In this document: positions 34,377 to 43,529 of the stretch, in pieces
Layout: every line of letters starts with the position of its first letter
Position numbering within the stretch: position 1 is the first letter of the stretch
Source of the DNA: CAZOVB01 sp046541415
GTDB lineage: Bacteria; Planctomycetota; Phycisphaerae; SM23-33
Length of the DNA: 64,000 bases
NCBI GenBank assembly: GCA_046541415.1
Contig: JBKHDI010000001.1
Location: forward strand, 96,223-160,222
Direction: 5' to 3'
Notes under the pieces: generated by a model
The model's input: the letters and a program-made list of their open reading frames with translations, nothing else
Told to the model about the DNA's origin: nothing
Database searches by the model: none
Translations under genes and position numbers: made by a program

Positions 34377-35315
34377 CTAGTTCCCGGACTTTTCGTTGGA
34401 ATCCTCGTCCGACGACTCGACGTCATCGACTTGGTCGGTCGCCTGGACATCGTCAGATGCTTCACCCTGTTTTTCTACAACGTAATCAGCCTCTTGCTCC
34501 GGGCTTTGCTCGTCGTCGATGGGGGCTTCTGACTCGGCCTGGTCCTGCTGTTTGTCCTTCGGCTCGCCGTCGGGCTGACGGACGGGGGCTTTGAGTTCCT
34601 CGGCATTGGGCAGGTCGTCGAGGCTGTTGAGGCCGAAGACTTCCAGGAAGGTGCTGGTAGTCCCGTAGAGCATGGGGCGGCCGAGGACTTCGGCCCGGCC
34701 TGTGATCTTCACCAGATTCTTATCCATCAGCTTGCGGAGCATGTCCCCGCAGGCCACGCCGCGGATCGACTCGATGTCGGCCCGGATGATCGGCTGGCGG
34801 TAGGCGACCACGGCCAGGGTCTCCAGGGCGGCGCGGGTCAGGCGGGAATCGCTGCGGACCTTCAACAGCCGCGCCAGCACGTCGTGGTACTCCTCGCGCG
34901 TCATGAACTGAAAGCCGCCGGCGATGGACTCGATGGTAAACGCACAGCCCATCTGTTCGTAGCGTTCGTTGAGGTGGTAGATTGCCTGCTTGACCACCCG
35001 TCGGTTGGGCAGCTCGGCGACCTGGGCGATCTTGGACGGGCTGATCGGCTCGTCGATCGAGAAGAGGATCGCCTCGACCGTCGCGGCGATCTCCTGCAGC
35101 GCAGCGGGGTCGAGTTCGTCGGAGCTTTCGCTGCCCGCACCGTCCTGGTCGCTGTCCTGGTCGTCAGGATCGTCGGTCCGGACTTCGTCCCGGGCTTTGG
35201 TCGTCTGTTCTGCTGCCGGCTCAGCCGTTTCCGGTTGTTCTGGGGTCTCAGCCGGCTCGGGCGCCTCGGGATCGGTCGTTTCGGCGCTGTCGCGTGGTTC
35301 GTCAGTCTGCGTCAT
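34377..35315 (-). CDS. scpB: Segregation and condensation protein B
   Basis: Partner of ScpA and SMC in chromosome condensation. 312 residues: an acidic disordered N-terminus (~1-75), then the paired winged-helix ScpB core (~78-240) with AILFSIDEPISPSKIAQVAE, YEQMGCAFTIESIAGGFQFM, LTRAALETLAVVAYRQPI, IRADIESIRGVACGDMLRKL and GRPMLYGTTSTFLEVFGL. A second acidic tail fills ~245-312. Both acidic extensions are unusual compared with ~190-residue ScpB of Firmicutes. scpA is not in the window. Its stop lies next to the GC-rich repeat region. Confidence 0.95.
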   Translation of the reverse strand: MTQTDEPRDSAETTDPEAPEPAETPEQPETAEPAAEQTTKARDEVRTDDPDDQDSDQDGAGSESSDELDPAALQEIAATVEAILFSIDEPISPSKIAQVAELPNRRVVKQAIYHLNERYEQMGCAFTIESIAGGFQFMTREEYHDVLARLLKVRSDSRLTRAALETLAVVAYRQPIIRADIESIRGVACGDMLRKLMDKNLVKITGRAEVLGRPMLYGTTSTFLEVFGLNSLDDLPNAEELKAPVRQPDGEPKDKQQDQAESEAPIDDEQSPEQEADYVVEKQGEASDDVQATDQVDDVESSDEDSNEKSGN

Positions 35316-35383
35316 GTTCTCGCTCGAAAGGGGGCCTGGAACTCAAACCCGCATGATACCCGACCGGGCGGGTATTGCAATGC

Positions 35384-37618
35384 TCACCGCCCGCCCAGGC
35401 CCGTCAGCACGACGTACATCGCCTCGGCCGGGAAGGTCAATTCCGCCGATTGGCCGACCCGCCGGACCTCGGCCCGCCCGGTCGTCATGCCGTTGGCGTC
35501 CAGAACCACCCCGCCAACCAGGGCGGGATTGTCGATGGTCACCTTCAGCCTGCCCGACTCGACCCGCCACGGCGCCTTGCCGTGCGAGAGAACCTTCATC
35601 CCGTCGACCGTCTGGCCGCTCTTGAGCTTCATCTTCGTCGGCTGGGTGTTCCAGCCGGTGGGGCGGGCCCGGGTGGTCAGCTGGACCAGCACGCGGGCGG
35701 ATTGTTTCAACGGCAGGTCATCCATCGCCACGACCAGCACAGCCGCGTACTCGTTATCGCAGTCGATCCGTACCTCAGAAAGCTCGACGTCCTTGCGGCC
35801 GAAGAACCCACATGCGCCTTGGGCCTTGGGGGTGTCCAATCGGCAGAGGCCCTGGCCGAAATCCAGTCGGATCTGTCCGGTCCGCGAGGTGACGGTTTTG
35901 CCCGCCCGGTCGATGTAGTTGTCCAGTTCGGCCTTGCGGACGAGGCCCTTCTCCACGCCATAGCGTGCGACGACAGGCCCGACCAGCAGCGCCAGCGGAT
36001 CGACCGACAGCGTCTTGCCCGCAGCTGCCTGCTCGCCTTCGTCGCGGTTGGGGTCGAAGCCCGGGTCTTCGCTGATCGCCGGGATCTTCCGCTGCCACAT
36101 GTCGGAGAGCTTGCGGTGCTCGATGACCGCGGGGGCGGCCTGGGCGACGTATCCCTTGCGGTACACCAAGGCCGCAGCCGGGAAGCCGCCCATCACCGGC
36201 GGGGTCGCAATGACCCACTTGCCGACCGAGTCGGCGTATCCATTGGCTGAGGAGGGGGGGCGCCATTGCGTGTTGCTCGTGGCGAACCAGTAGAACCCGT
36301 CGATGCCCAGCAGCGACTGGTAGGCCGCGACCAGGAAAGGGCCTTCGGCCTGGTAGCCGTTGGGGGGCACCCAGTTGCTCTCCGGGATGATCATCGGGTG
36401 TCCTTCCACCTGTTTGACCGTCAGGGGCAACTGGCGGGGGTGTTTCAGCGTCGACCGGTTGGCGAAGCTGTCGCCCTTGGCAATCGCCCAGCCCTGCCAC
36501 TTGCCCTGGTGGATGGCCGAGAAATACCGGTTGACCGCGATGACCTCGTTGGCGGTGTAAGCATAGCGCTCGGCGTCGAGGAGCTTGACGTTGTCGGCCG
36601 TGCGCCAGTTGCCCGCGTTGATCAACTGCTTGCAGCCCAGTTCCTCCCGCAGGTAGCGGGCGATTTCGGCGTTGAAGTCGCGCATCCGCTCGGTCCAGAA
36701 CTGCAGTTGGTCGTCGAGCCTTCTGGCCCGGCCTCCCTTGCGGTCCTGGGTCATCTCCCAGACGTGCAGCATGGCCACGACGCCGCCGTCAAAGTCGTCG
36801 GCCTTGACGCTCACGCCCGACCACGCCTTGGACGCAGCATCCAGTGAGCCGTATTTCTCCACCAGCCAGGTGCCGAAGAGCTTGCCCAGCTTGACCGCCT
36901 GGGGCCCCTTGATCTGGCCGACCGTCCAGAACAGCAGGGAGTCTTCGTTCTGCAGTTGGATGATCGCCACGGCCGGGTCGTCGGCCAGACGTAGACCGGT
37001 GTGCGGGTTCTTCTCGTCGAACAGCGCCTTGAGCCACGCCTTATAGCCCTTTTGCATGGTCTCGTCGAAGAACAGCAGGCCGTGTGCGTTCTGTATCCCG
37101 CCGTCGATGTTCCAGCTCTGGCGCATCTTGACGGTGTTGGCGTAGTAGGGGCTGACGGTCGTGTAAATGCCCTGTTTCTTCATCTCGGCCACCAGTCGCC
37201 AGCACTGGTCGCGCTGGGCGCGGTCGAAGTCGGTGATCTTCGAGCCTTCCTCGCGCGGCTGGAGGCTGCCGTGGAAGCGGACCATGTTCACCCCGCGCTT
37301 TGCCAGGAAGCGGGCGTGGCTGGTCAGGTCGCGCTTGGGTTGACGGCCGTGGGGAGGCGACTGGACGTACGTATTGACGCACCAGAAGCGTGCAGGCGTG
37401 CCGTCGCCCAGCAGCAATTCTGCCCCATCCTCGCTGCGTTTGACAAAGCCACTCTGGCCGGCGACTTTCTCGTTCAGGTATCGCAGGTCCAGTTGGGCCT
37501 GGTCGGAGAAGGTATCGACTCCCGGCGTGAAGGCCCAGGATTGTTCGAACTGGGCTGCGGCGGTTCCGGCCAGGCTCACCAGCAGCAGACTCAGAAGCAG
37601 GTATGTCCCGTATCGCAT
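35384..37618 (-). CDS. Secreted glycoside hydrolase, clan GH-A type
   Basis: 744 residues with signal peptide (YLLLSLLLVSLAGTAAAQ). The first ~500 residues look like a TIM barrel: AKRGVNMVRFHG near 106-117, IIQLQNEDSL with the acid/base pair Asn224-Glu225, and MIIPESNW with Glu413 as likely nucleophile, giving two glutamates on strands 4 and 7. A C-terminal beta region (~560-744) is probably accessory. No family number can be given with confidence; beta-galactosidase- or mannanase-like is possible. It begins 16 bp after the FAH-family gene and likely shares its transcript. Confidence 0.77.
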   Translation of the reverse strand: MRYGTYLLLSLLLVSLAGTAAAQFEQSWAFTPGVDTFSDQAQLDLRYLNEKVAGQSGFVKRSEDGAELLLGDGTPARFWCVNTYVQSPPHGRQPKRDLTSHARFLAKRGVNMVRFHGSLQPREEGSKITDFDRAQRDQCWRLVAEMKKQGIYTTVSPYYANTVKMRQSWNIDGGIQNAHGLLFFDETMQKGYKAWLKALFDEKNPHTGLRLADDPAVAIIQLQNEDSLLFWTVGQIKGPQAVKLGKLFGTWLVEKYGSLDAASKAWSGVSVKADDFDGGVVAMLHVWEMTQDRKGGRARRLDDQLQFWTERMRDFNAEIARYLREELGCKQLINAGNWRTADNVKLLDAERYAYTANEVIAVNRYFSAIHQGKWQGWAIAKGDSFANRSTLKHPRQLPLTVKQVEGHPMIIPESNWVPPNGYQAEGPFLVAAYQSLLGIDGFYWFATSNTQWRPPSSANGYADSVGKWVIATPPVMGGFPAAALVYRKGYVAQAAPAVIEHRKLSDMWQRKIPAISEDPGFDPNRDEGEQAAAGKTLSVDPLALLVGPVVARYGVEKGLVRKAELDNYIDRAGKTVTSRTGQIRLDFGQGLCRLDTPKAQGACGFFGRKDVELSEVRIDCDNEYAAVLVVAMDDLPLKQSARVLVQLTTRARPTGWNTQPTKMKLKSGQTVDGMKVLSHGKAPWRVESGRLKVTIDNPALVGGVVLDANGMTTGRAEVRRVGQSAELTFPAEAMYVVLTGLGGR

Positions 37619-37633
37619 GGTCTCTCCTTGTGG

Positions 37634-38551
37634 TTATTTCTCGCAGGGCGTGTACCAGGTTTCGGGCTTGGGGCCCATGGTGTTTTCCAGCGTGCCTATC
37701 TTCTCGATGCTGCAGCGGATCCGGTCGCCGGGCTGCAGCAGCTTGCCCGTGGCCTTGCCGACGCCCGATGGCGTGCCCGTGGCGATTATGTCGCCGGGCT
37801 GGAGCGTCATCAGACGGCTGCAGAAGGCGACGAGTTCGAAAACGTCGAAGATCATCAGCGAGGTGTTCGAATCCTGGCGGACTTCGCCGTTGACGGTCGT
37901 CTGGAGGTCCAGGTTTTGTGGATCGCCGATGTCGGCGGCGGGGACGAAGCAGGGCCCCAACGGCAGGAAGCCGTCTGCCCACTTGCCGTGCAGCCAATCG
38001 AAGAAGTCATCCTTGGGCCTGGTTTTGCGTCCGACGGCGTGGGTGGTCGACCGGGCCGAGACGTCATTGGCGATGGTGTACCCGGCGATCGCGTCGCGGG
38101 CCTGATCCGGACCGATGTCTTTGGCGGTCCGGCCGATGACGACGGCCAGTTCGAGTTCGTAGTCGATCTCTTCACTGAAATCGGGCCAGGGGATGACGCT
38201 GAGCGGATCGGCCAGGGCGGTGTCGGGCATGATAAAGGGCCTGGGCGTGATGAAGGGCTTGTCGGGCAGTTCGCCGCGGTCGAATTCCTTGTGGTGCGCG
38301 ACGTAGTTGACCGCCAGGCCGATCAGCTTGCCCGGCGCCTGAAGTGGAGACAGCAGCGTCACCTCGTCCAGGCCCAGCCGGGCCGAGGAGGACTCACAGC
38401 GGCTTTTCGCCTTGGCCAGCCCGTCGGCGGCGATCAGCGCCTGGAGGCTGTCCGGCACATCTGGCCAGATTTCCGGCAGGGGGATGATGCCGTCTTCCAT
38501 CTGCGCGCCGTAGGAGATTTCCTCTCCGCGGCGGTACGTCACGAACTTCAT
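37634..38551 (-). CDS. Fumarylacetoacetate hydrolase (FAH) family protein
   Basis: 305 residues. The C-terminal FAH core (~80-300) has GLAVNYVAHHKEF, IDYELELAVVIGRTAKDI with acidic metal ligands, IAGYTIANDVSARS, GPCFVPAADIGDP and DIIATGTPSGVG. Members hydrolyse or decarboxylate 2-oxo acids, including the last step of non-phosphorylative L-rhamnose or aromatic pathways. AGGAG lies 5 nt before the ATG at 38551. Placement between a secreted glycosidase and a membrane protein favours sugar-acid breakdown, but the substrate is unproven. Confidence 0.9.
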   Translation of the reverse strand: MKFVTYRRGEEISYGAQMEDGIIPLPEIWPDVPDSLQALIAADGLAKAKSRCESSSARLGLDEVTLLSPLQAPGKLIGLAVNYVAHHKEFDRGELPDKPFITPRPFIMPDTALADPLSVIPWPDFSEEIDYELELAVVIGRTAKDIGPDQARDAIAGYTIANDVSARSTTHAVGRKTRPKDDFFDWLHGKWADGFLPLGPCFVPAADIGDPQNLDLQTTVNGEVRQDSNTSLMIFDVFELVAFCSRLMTLQPGDIIATGTPSGVGKATGKLLQPGDRIRCSIEKIGTLENTMGPKPETWYTPCEK

Positions 38552-38576
38552 GTGGTCTCCTGGTCGGCGGCCCGTC

Positions 38577-39917
38577 TCAGAGGTCCTCAAGGATCTCGTT
38601 TCGCTTGGCCTTGTATTCTTCCTCGGTAATCTTATCCTGGTCGCGAAGTGCCTTGAGGCGGTCCAGCCGCTGGCTCGGGGTCAACCCGCCCGAGGGCGTC
38701 AACTGGCTCTGTCCCTTGGCCGGGGTGGGCCTGGCGGGGGGCCGTGGGGCCGGGGCGGCCGGTTTGGCAGCGACCTTCGCGGGTTTTGCATCGCTGGCAG
38801 AAGCACCTCCAGATTCTCCGTACCAGGTCGGCCTTGCTCCCAGGGCTCCGGCGACGTCGGCAATCAGCCCGGAAATTGCCGCGACCGGCAACAGCAGCAG
38901 CGACAGGTAGAATACGCCGGAATGATACGCCTGCAACTGCTTGCCCAGGAAATGCCATATGCTCTCCGGCGAGATCTGCAGATAGGCGCTGCCCGGCACG
39001 AAAACCATGGCCGTTACCAGCCAGTACATCATCCCGATCACTGTCAAGACCATCGCGATCCGGGCCGGGCCGCGACTGGTCTTGCCAAACGCCACCCCGT
39101 GTAGAAGGGCAAACAAACTCGCCAGAACCAGCAGGGCTGTCAAGACGACGGGCCGCAATACCAGGAAGATGCTCATCAGAAAAGCGACATAACCATCCTC
39201 GGCCTGCTCCGGATTGATGTTCTCGCCGAACTGATTCTGGATCTCGTAGATCTGGTCGGGCAGGTCCGGTGCGACTTGGTACAGGCCATAGCCGGCCAGG
39301 GCCACAACGGCCAGGGCGAGCAGGATCTGGAAGACGCAGATCACGGCCCGACCGCCCATCTTGGCCCGAAGCGAGTTGGCCAACAGAAATACCAGCACTG
39401 CCGGGATCAGCCAGACAGACGCCTCGTCGAGAAACACAAAGACCAACAGCGGTCTGCTGTACGTCTTAAGCCCGGCTGCCAGAACGACAAGTCCCGCTGC
39501 GCCGACGATGTAGACAACAGCCAGTGGCAGGCGACGGAAGATCAGCCCGCCCAGCAGCACCAGCAGTCCGATGGCAGGCAGCCCTATCAGGGAGGTCAAT
39601 TTCCAATGCGTCGTAGTCCACGCATCCAGGGAAATGTTCTGCCAGAGGTCTGCCACCTTCTCCGGGACCCACTGTATACCCGTCTCGGTGATCTCAAGAG
39701 GCACGGCCAGGGTCGCCAGCAACAGCAGCCCGAGGAGGATGCCGACCGCCTTGGAGGTAAAGCCGCGGAACTTAGGCTGGTCCGGATCGGCCAGGTCTTT
39801 CCGCCCGGCGGGGGGGACATCGAGGATGCGATTGCAGCCGGGACAGCGGACCTTCTTTTCCGCCAGGGAATCATCCACCGTGGAGTCCATCCCGCAGGGA
39901 CAGTGTAAGAGAATCAT
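38577..39917 (-). CDS. Multi-pass membrane protein with zinc ribbon and SHOCT domain
   Basis: 446 residues. N-terminal ribbon-like CPCGMDSTVDDSLAEKKV then RCPGCNRIL, about eight membrane helices between ~58 and 365, a Pro/Ala-rich linker (PAAPAPRPPARPTPAKG), and a C-terminal SHOCT motif (LTPSQRLDRLKALRDQDKIT then EEEYKAKRNEILEDL). SHOCT domains are short oligomerisation or sorting helices. Function unknown. It is the first gene of a three-gene minus-strand run with the FAH enzyme and glycosidase, with 25 bp to the next start. Confidence 0.83.
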   Translation of the reverse strand: MILLHCPCGMDSTVDDSLAEKKVRCPGCNRILDVPPAGRKDLADPDQPKFRGFTSKAVGILLGLLLLATLAVPLEITETGIQWVPEKVADLWQNISLDAWTTTHWKLTSLIGLPAIGLLVLLGGLIFRRLPLAVVYIVGAAGLVVLAAGLKTYSRPLLVFVFLDEASVWLIPAVLVFLLANSLRAKMGGRAVICVFQILLALAVVALAGYGLYQVAPDLPDQIYEIQNQFGENINPEQAEDGYVAFLMSIFLVLRPVVLTALLVLASLFALLHGVAFGKTSRGPARIAMVLTVIGMMYWLVTAMVFVPGSAYLQISPESIWHFLGKQLQAYHSGVFYLSLLLLPVAAISGLIADVAGALGARPTWYGESGGASASDAKPAKVAAKPAAPAPRPPARPTPAKGQSQLTPSGGLTPSQRLDRLKALRDQDKITEEEYKAKRNEILEDL

Positions 39918-40086
39918 GTGTCAGTCTCCGTTCGCAGAAGTGTCCTTCTTCCCGTCTCGCTTCGGCCACGAAAGCGACGCATCGACCACGAGGATACGTT
40001 CGGCCGTCCGCAACTGCAACCATCCAGCCAGTGTATGGTTGCGTGGACAGCGGGAACCGTCGCCCCGAGAGGGCTTGCTCTGAAAG

Positions 40087-40124
40087 ACAAGGCCCGCAGC
40101 TGAATCGTCAGCTGCGGGCCTTGT
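40087..40124 (-). terminator. Hairpin terminator after the SH3-domain gene
   Basis: ACAAGGCCCGCAGCTGA (40087-40103) and TCAGCTGCGGGCCTTGT (40108-40124) form a perfect 17-bp stem with a 4-nt loop. It lies 32 bp past the stop of the minus-strand gene. Only short T runs flank it. Confidence 0.8.
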
Positions 40125-40155
40125 ATGTTTGATCGGGCCCAAATGGGCCTTATCG

Positions 40156-41703
40156 TTACTTGTACTCTTTCTCGTCAACGGTGTTCAGGGCCGGGTCGGC
40201 GGCGGGGGTCTCGGGCAGGCCGCCTGCAGATTTCTGGCCGCTGCTTGCCTGGGTGTCGTCTTCGGCGGTTTCATCCGACTCGGGCTGCTCGCCGAAGTTC
40301 GGCACGGCCGGCTCGTCAGTGGAACCCTCGGTCGGTTCGGCGGGGGCCGAGTCGGTCTCGGCAGGCTTGGCTGGCTCTTCTGCGGCCGGCTGATCCGGTT
40401 CTGGCTGGGCCTTAGGCATCGCCTCGGGCACGATGGGTCGAGCACGGGCCGCCTTGGGCAGGTCGGGGTTCTCGTTGATCACCTGGACCTGCTGGGCCTC
40501 GACGAGGACGGTGGAGAGCTTGATATTGAAGCTCCGGGCCCCGTAGACGCCCACGTGTTTGCCCGCGTACTCGGAGAGGTCGACGGTTCCGCCGGTGGAC
40601 TGCACGAACGCCTCGACCCGGCCGGTCTGGGGGTTCCGCAGCAGGAAACGCCGGGGGATGCCCGCCTTGCCCGTATACAGCGCGCTGGGCTCGAGGACGC
40701 CCTGGGCAGCGTAGCTGGAGGGGCTGGGGCCGCCCTGGCCGTCGGCCTGCATCTCGATCTTGGTCCGCTCTTGGCGGAGTCTCTGCTGCTCGGCCGCGGA
40801 TTTCTGGAGCATCTCCGACAGGCCCGCCAGTTCCTCTCGCTGCTTGATCGCGTCCTTGAGGAACTGCACCCGCAGCTGGACCCACGGGTAGAGGTAGTGG
40901 TCGTCATCGACGTCGATGCTCTGATAGGTGGCCAGCAGGGTGGTGAAGCTTCGCCGGTCGAGAGGCTTTTTGAACTCCTCTTTCAGGTCGGTTTCGGCCT
41001 TTTCGAACGCCTGTCGGACCGGATCGGCCTTGGGCTGGGCCGGCTGCTGCTCGGCCGTGGTGTTCGTGGTCGTCGTGTTGTTGGTAGCCACCGCAACGGT
41101 CTCGTTGTTGACCGGCGGCTGGGCGTTGCTGTTATTATTCGCCGGCGGGGCGGTCTGGTTGTTCTCCGGGCGATTGGCCTTGGCCAGGGCCTCGCGTGCA
41201 GCGGCTGCCTGGGCAGGCGTCAACGGCTGGATGAACTTGCGCGAAACGTACCAGTAGATCCCGGCCGGCGGCTCGATCTTGTAGTAGTCATCGGTGCTGC
41301 CGAGAACCCTTACCCGGTCGCCGGTGTTCAGGAAGTCCTGCAGGTCGTTATAAGGGCCTGTCATCATTTCGCCGCCGGCACGGACGCGAACGTTGCGTCC
41401 CTTGACGGTCCCGCTCTTGCCATCCGGCGCCAGGTCGACGTACTGCTTGGAGACCAGGCTGAAACACCCTTCGATGGGTTTGATCTGGGCCCAGTCGGCG
41501 TCCTTGTTGCGGCTGACTTCGATCAACTGTCCCTTGTCCAGCCGGGTGCTGACCGAAGCGCCCAGATCCGGGCGGGTGCGTACAGAAACGCGCTCGCCGG
41601 TGACCCGGGCGGTATACGAGGCCCCGAGCGTGGCGCCCTGGGCAACGGCCGATGTCGCGGTCGCCAGCAGGGCCAGGGCGATAATCCATGTCTGTCTGTT
41701 CAT
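40156..41703 (-). CDS. Exported SH3-domain protein
   Basis: 515 residues. Signal peptide TWIIALALLATATSAVAQ; the ATG at 41703 has AAGGAG about 5 nt upstream. An SH3b-like repeat spans ~25-85 (ARVTGERVSVRTRPDLGASV then LDKGQLIEVSR) and a second follows at ~90-150 (VKGRNVRVRAGGEMMTGPYN, GDRVRVLGSTDDYYKIEPPA). A long Asn/Thr/Gln-rich linker leads into helices (~220-300) and a beta region with GRVEAFVQSTGGTVDLSEYA. The acidic Pro-rich C-terminus is disordered. SH3b domains often bind peptidoglycan, so a cell-wall-associated role is likely; no hydrolase domain is seen. Confidence 0.87.
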   Translation of the reverse strand: MNRQTWIIALALLATATSAVAQGATLGASYTARVTGERVSVRTRPDLGASVSTRLDKGQLIEVSRNKDADWAQIKPIEGCFSLVSKQYVDLAPDGKSGTVKGRNVRVRAGGEMMTGPYNDLQDFLNTGDRVRVLGSTDDYYKIEPPAGIYWYVSRKFIQPLTPAQAAAAREALAKANRPENNQTAPPANNNSNAQPPVNNETVAVATNNTTTTNTTAEQQPAQPKADPVRQAFEKAETDLKEEFKKPLDRRSFTTLLATYQSIDVDDDHYLYPWVQLRVQFLKDAIKQREELAGLSEMLQKSAAEQQRLRQERTKIEMQADGQGGPSPSSYAAQGVLEPSALYTGKAGIPRRFLLRNPQTGRVEAFVQSTGGTVDLSEYAGKHVGVYGARSFNIKLSTVLVEAQQVQVINENPDLPKAARARPIVPEAMPKAQPEPDQPAAEEPAKPAETDSAPAEPTEGSTDEPAVPNFGEQPESDETAEDDTQASSGQKSAGGLPETPAADPALNTVDEKEYK

Positions 41704-41811
41704 GGCAGTCTCCTTGCCCGACCAAACGGGCGCAGACAAAATCGAATCCTTCCAAGAGGGAAGGTATCACTGTGGATATCGGCTGTCAACGCTTCCGGGC
41801 AGCAGGAAAAC

Positions 41812-42630
41812 TCAAGCGAGCTTTCCCCGGCCCGCGTTGTCTGGGGTTTTCTCGGCGATCCGGCAGGGGACTACCAGCGTAAAGACGCTGCCCTGGCCCG
41901 GCTGGGACTGAACCAGAATGTCCCCGCCCATGGAGCGGATGATCTCGCTGCAGACTGCCAGGCCCAGACCGTGGCCCGTGCCGTTTTCCCCGCTGACCGG
42001 TTGTGTAGTATAGAAAGGTTGGAAGATCTTGCCCAGGTCCTCGGCCTGAATCCCCACGCCGCTGTCCCGGACGGAAATGTTCAGCCGCTGGTCTTCCTGC
42101 CAGGCTGTGATGTCGATCTCCCGCAGGCCGTTGTCGGCCAGGACCGCCTGCCGGGCGTTGAGCAGCAGGTTCAGGATCACCTGCTGCAGTTCTGTCCGCC
42201 GCCCGCGGATCACCAGACTCTGGGGAAGGTGCAGAGACAGTTCGATGCGGTCCTTTTCGGGGTCGCGGGCCATGGCCTTGAGCGTCTGGGAGATCAGCTC
42301 GACGACATCGAATTCGCTGGCCGAGTCGGCCTGACGCCCCGACACGCCCAGAAGGGCCCGGCAGATCTCCGTAGCTCGCTTGCCCCCCTCAGCCGCCCTG
42401 AGCAGGGCCTTTTCCGACAGGGCCGGATTCCGCTGGGCCAACTGTGCGTAGTTGATCACCGGCGTGAGTATGTTGTTGAACTCGTGGGCAACCATCGCCG
42501 CCATCGTGCCGATCGCCGCCAGCCGTTGCGCCTGGCACAACTGCTGCTTGAGGGCAGCGACTTCGGCTTTGAGTGTTTCGACCTCGGTCGAACTGCGTCC
42601 GAGAGTCTCCGGCCTTTCTGATACGGTCAT
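41812..42630 (-). CDS. Orphan sensor histidine kinase
   Basis: 272 residues, cytoplasmic. A short N-terminal coiled coil (VETLKAEVAALKQQLCQAQR) leads to the H box MVAHEFNNILTPV with phospho-acceptor His49. The ATPase has N box LLLNARQAVL, G1 RDSGVGIQ, F box FQPFYTTQPV and G2 GTGHGLGLAV. The start at 42630 is preceded by AGGTG; an upstream frame extension lacks a good site. No sensor domain and no response regulator gene are adjacent, so the input and partner are unknown. Confidence 0.9.
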   Translation of the reverse strand: MTVSERPETLGRSSTEVETLKAEVAALKQQLCQAQRLAAIGTMAAMVAHEFNNILTPVINYAQLAQRNPALSEKALLRAAEGGKRATEICRALLGVSGRQADSASEFDVVELISQTLKAMARDPEKDRIELSLHLPQSLVIRGRRTELQQVILNLLLNARQAVLADNGLREIDITAWQEDQRLNISVRDSGVGIQAEDLGKIFQPFYTTQPVSGENGTGHGLGLAVCSEIIRSMGGDILVQSQPGQGSVFTLVVPCRIAEKTPDNAGRGKLA

Positions 42631-42782
42631 GGCCTCACCTCGCCTGGGGTGGCAGTGTATTTTCCACTTTGAAATGAGCGGAAATCCTATTTGATCTACG
42701 GATATTCCATCGGAGCTTATACCATACATCTTGAACCGCACTCAAGAGGAACCTTCTGCTCGCTTGCAAAAAGGATGGTGTC

Positions 42783-43043
42783 ATGGACCAGACGCACCTG
42801 CGAGACCGCCTGGTGGACCTGGCAGAACAGCTCGGCCTTGCCGTCAGGCCCGCACCGCCCGCCGAGGGTCATCCCGGCGGAGCGGCTGTGAAACTCAGGG
42901 GACAGTGGATTCTCTTCCTCGACCCGACAGCTGCCCCGGCCGAGCAGATCCCCGTGCTCGTCACTGCCCTGAAAGACAGGCCCGAACTGCAGGACCGCTT
43001 CCTGCCTCCCGAGCTGCGAGAACTGCTCGATGAAGTCCGCTGA
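42783..43043 (+). CDS. Small conserved hypothetical protein
   Basis: 86 residues, soluble, no cysteines. LRDRLVDLAEQLGLAV forms an N-terminal helix, then VKLRGQWILFLDPTAAPAEQ and a helical tail LPPELRELLDEVR. The pattern suggests an alpha-beta mini-domain. GGATGG lies 4 nt before the ATG. It leads a plus-strand run with acpS and lpxB, 57 bp upstream of acpS. Function not recognised. Confidence 0.7.
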   Translation: MDQTHLRDRLVDLAEQLGLAVRPAPPAEGHPGGAAVKLRGQWILFLDPTAAPAEQIPVLVTALKDRPELQDRFLPPELRELLDEVR

Positions 43044-43100
43044 ACCCCACTGATACGGTTTTGCCTTCCGCGACTCCGGCTGCACGGCTATGATCTGGCC

Positions 43101-43496
43101 ATGAACGTCATTGCACACGGGATCGACATGGTCGACTGCGACCGGCTGGCCGAGTCGATCAAAAAGCACGGAGACCAGTTCCTCCATCGCGTCTTCACGC
43201 CGAACGAACTGGACTACTGCCTCGGACGCAAGCGCGAAGTCGAACACCTCGCCGGACGATTCGCCGCCAAGGAGGCGGTCATGAAACTCCTGGGCACGGG
43301 GTGGCAGAAGGGCATCGGCTGGCAGGATGTCGAGGTGGTCAACCGCCCGTCCGGCCAGCCTGTGGTCAACCTGTATAACCGCTGCAGGGAACTGGCCGAC
43401 GAAATGGGCCTCAGCTTGATCCTGATCTCCATCAGCCATGTAGAATCACACGCCATCGCCTCGGTCATCGGCTCCGGGCCCGAGGCGGGCCAGTAA
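43101..43496 (+). CDS. acpS: Holo-[acyl-carrier-protein] synthase
   Basis: Transfers phosphopantetheine from CoA to acyl carrier protein, activating fatty acid synthesis. 131 residues with GIDMVDCDRLAES at the N-terminus (magnesium-binding Asp), RVFTPNELDYC, and LAGRFAAKEAVMKLLGTGWQ (catalytic Glu/Lys). ILISISHVESHAIASVI closes the fold. Length is typical. lpxB follows 33 bp downstream, joining two envelope-lipid genes. Confidence 0.96.
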   Translation: MNVIAHGIDMVDCDRLAESIKKHGDQFLHRVFTPNELDYCLGRKREVEHLAGRFAAKEAVMKLLGTGWQKGIGWQDVEVVNRPSGQPVVNLYNRCRELADEMGLSLILISISHVESHAIASVIGSGPEAGQ

Positions 43497-43529
43497 CAGA
43501 AGCAGCCCGCCGCTACCGCACCCTTCCGC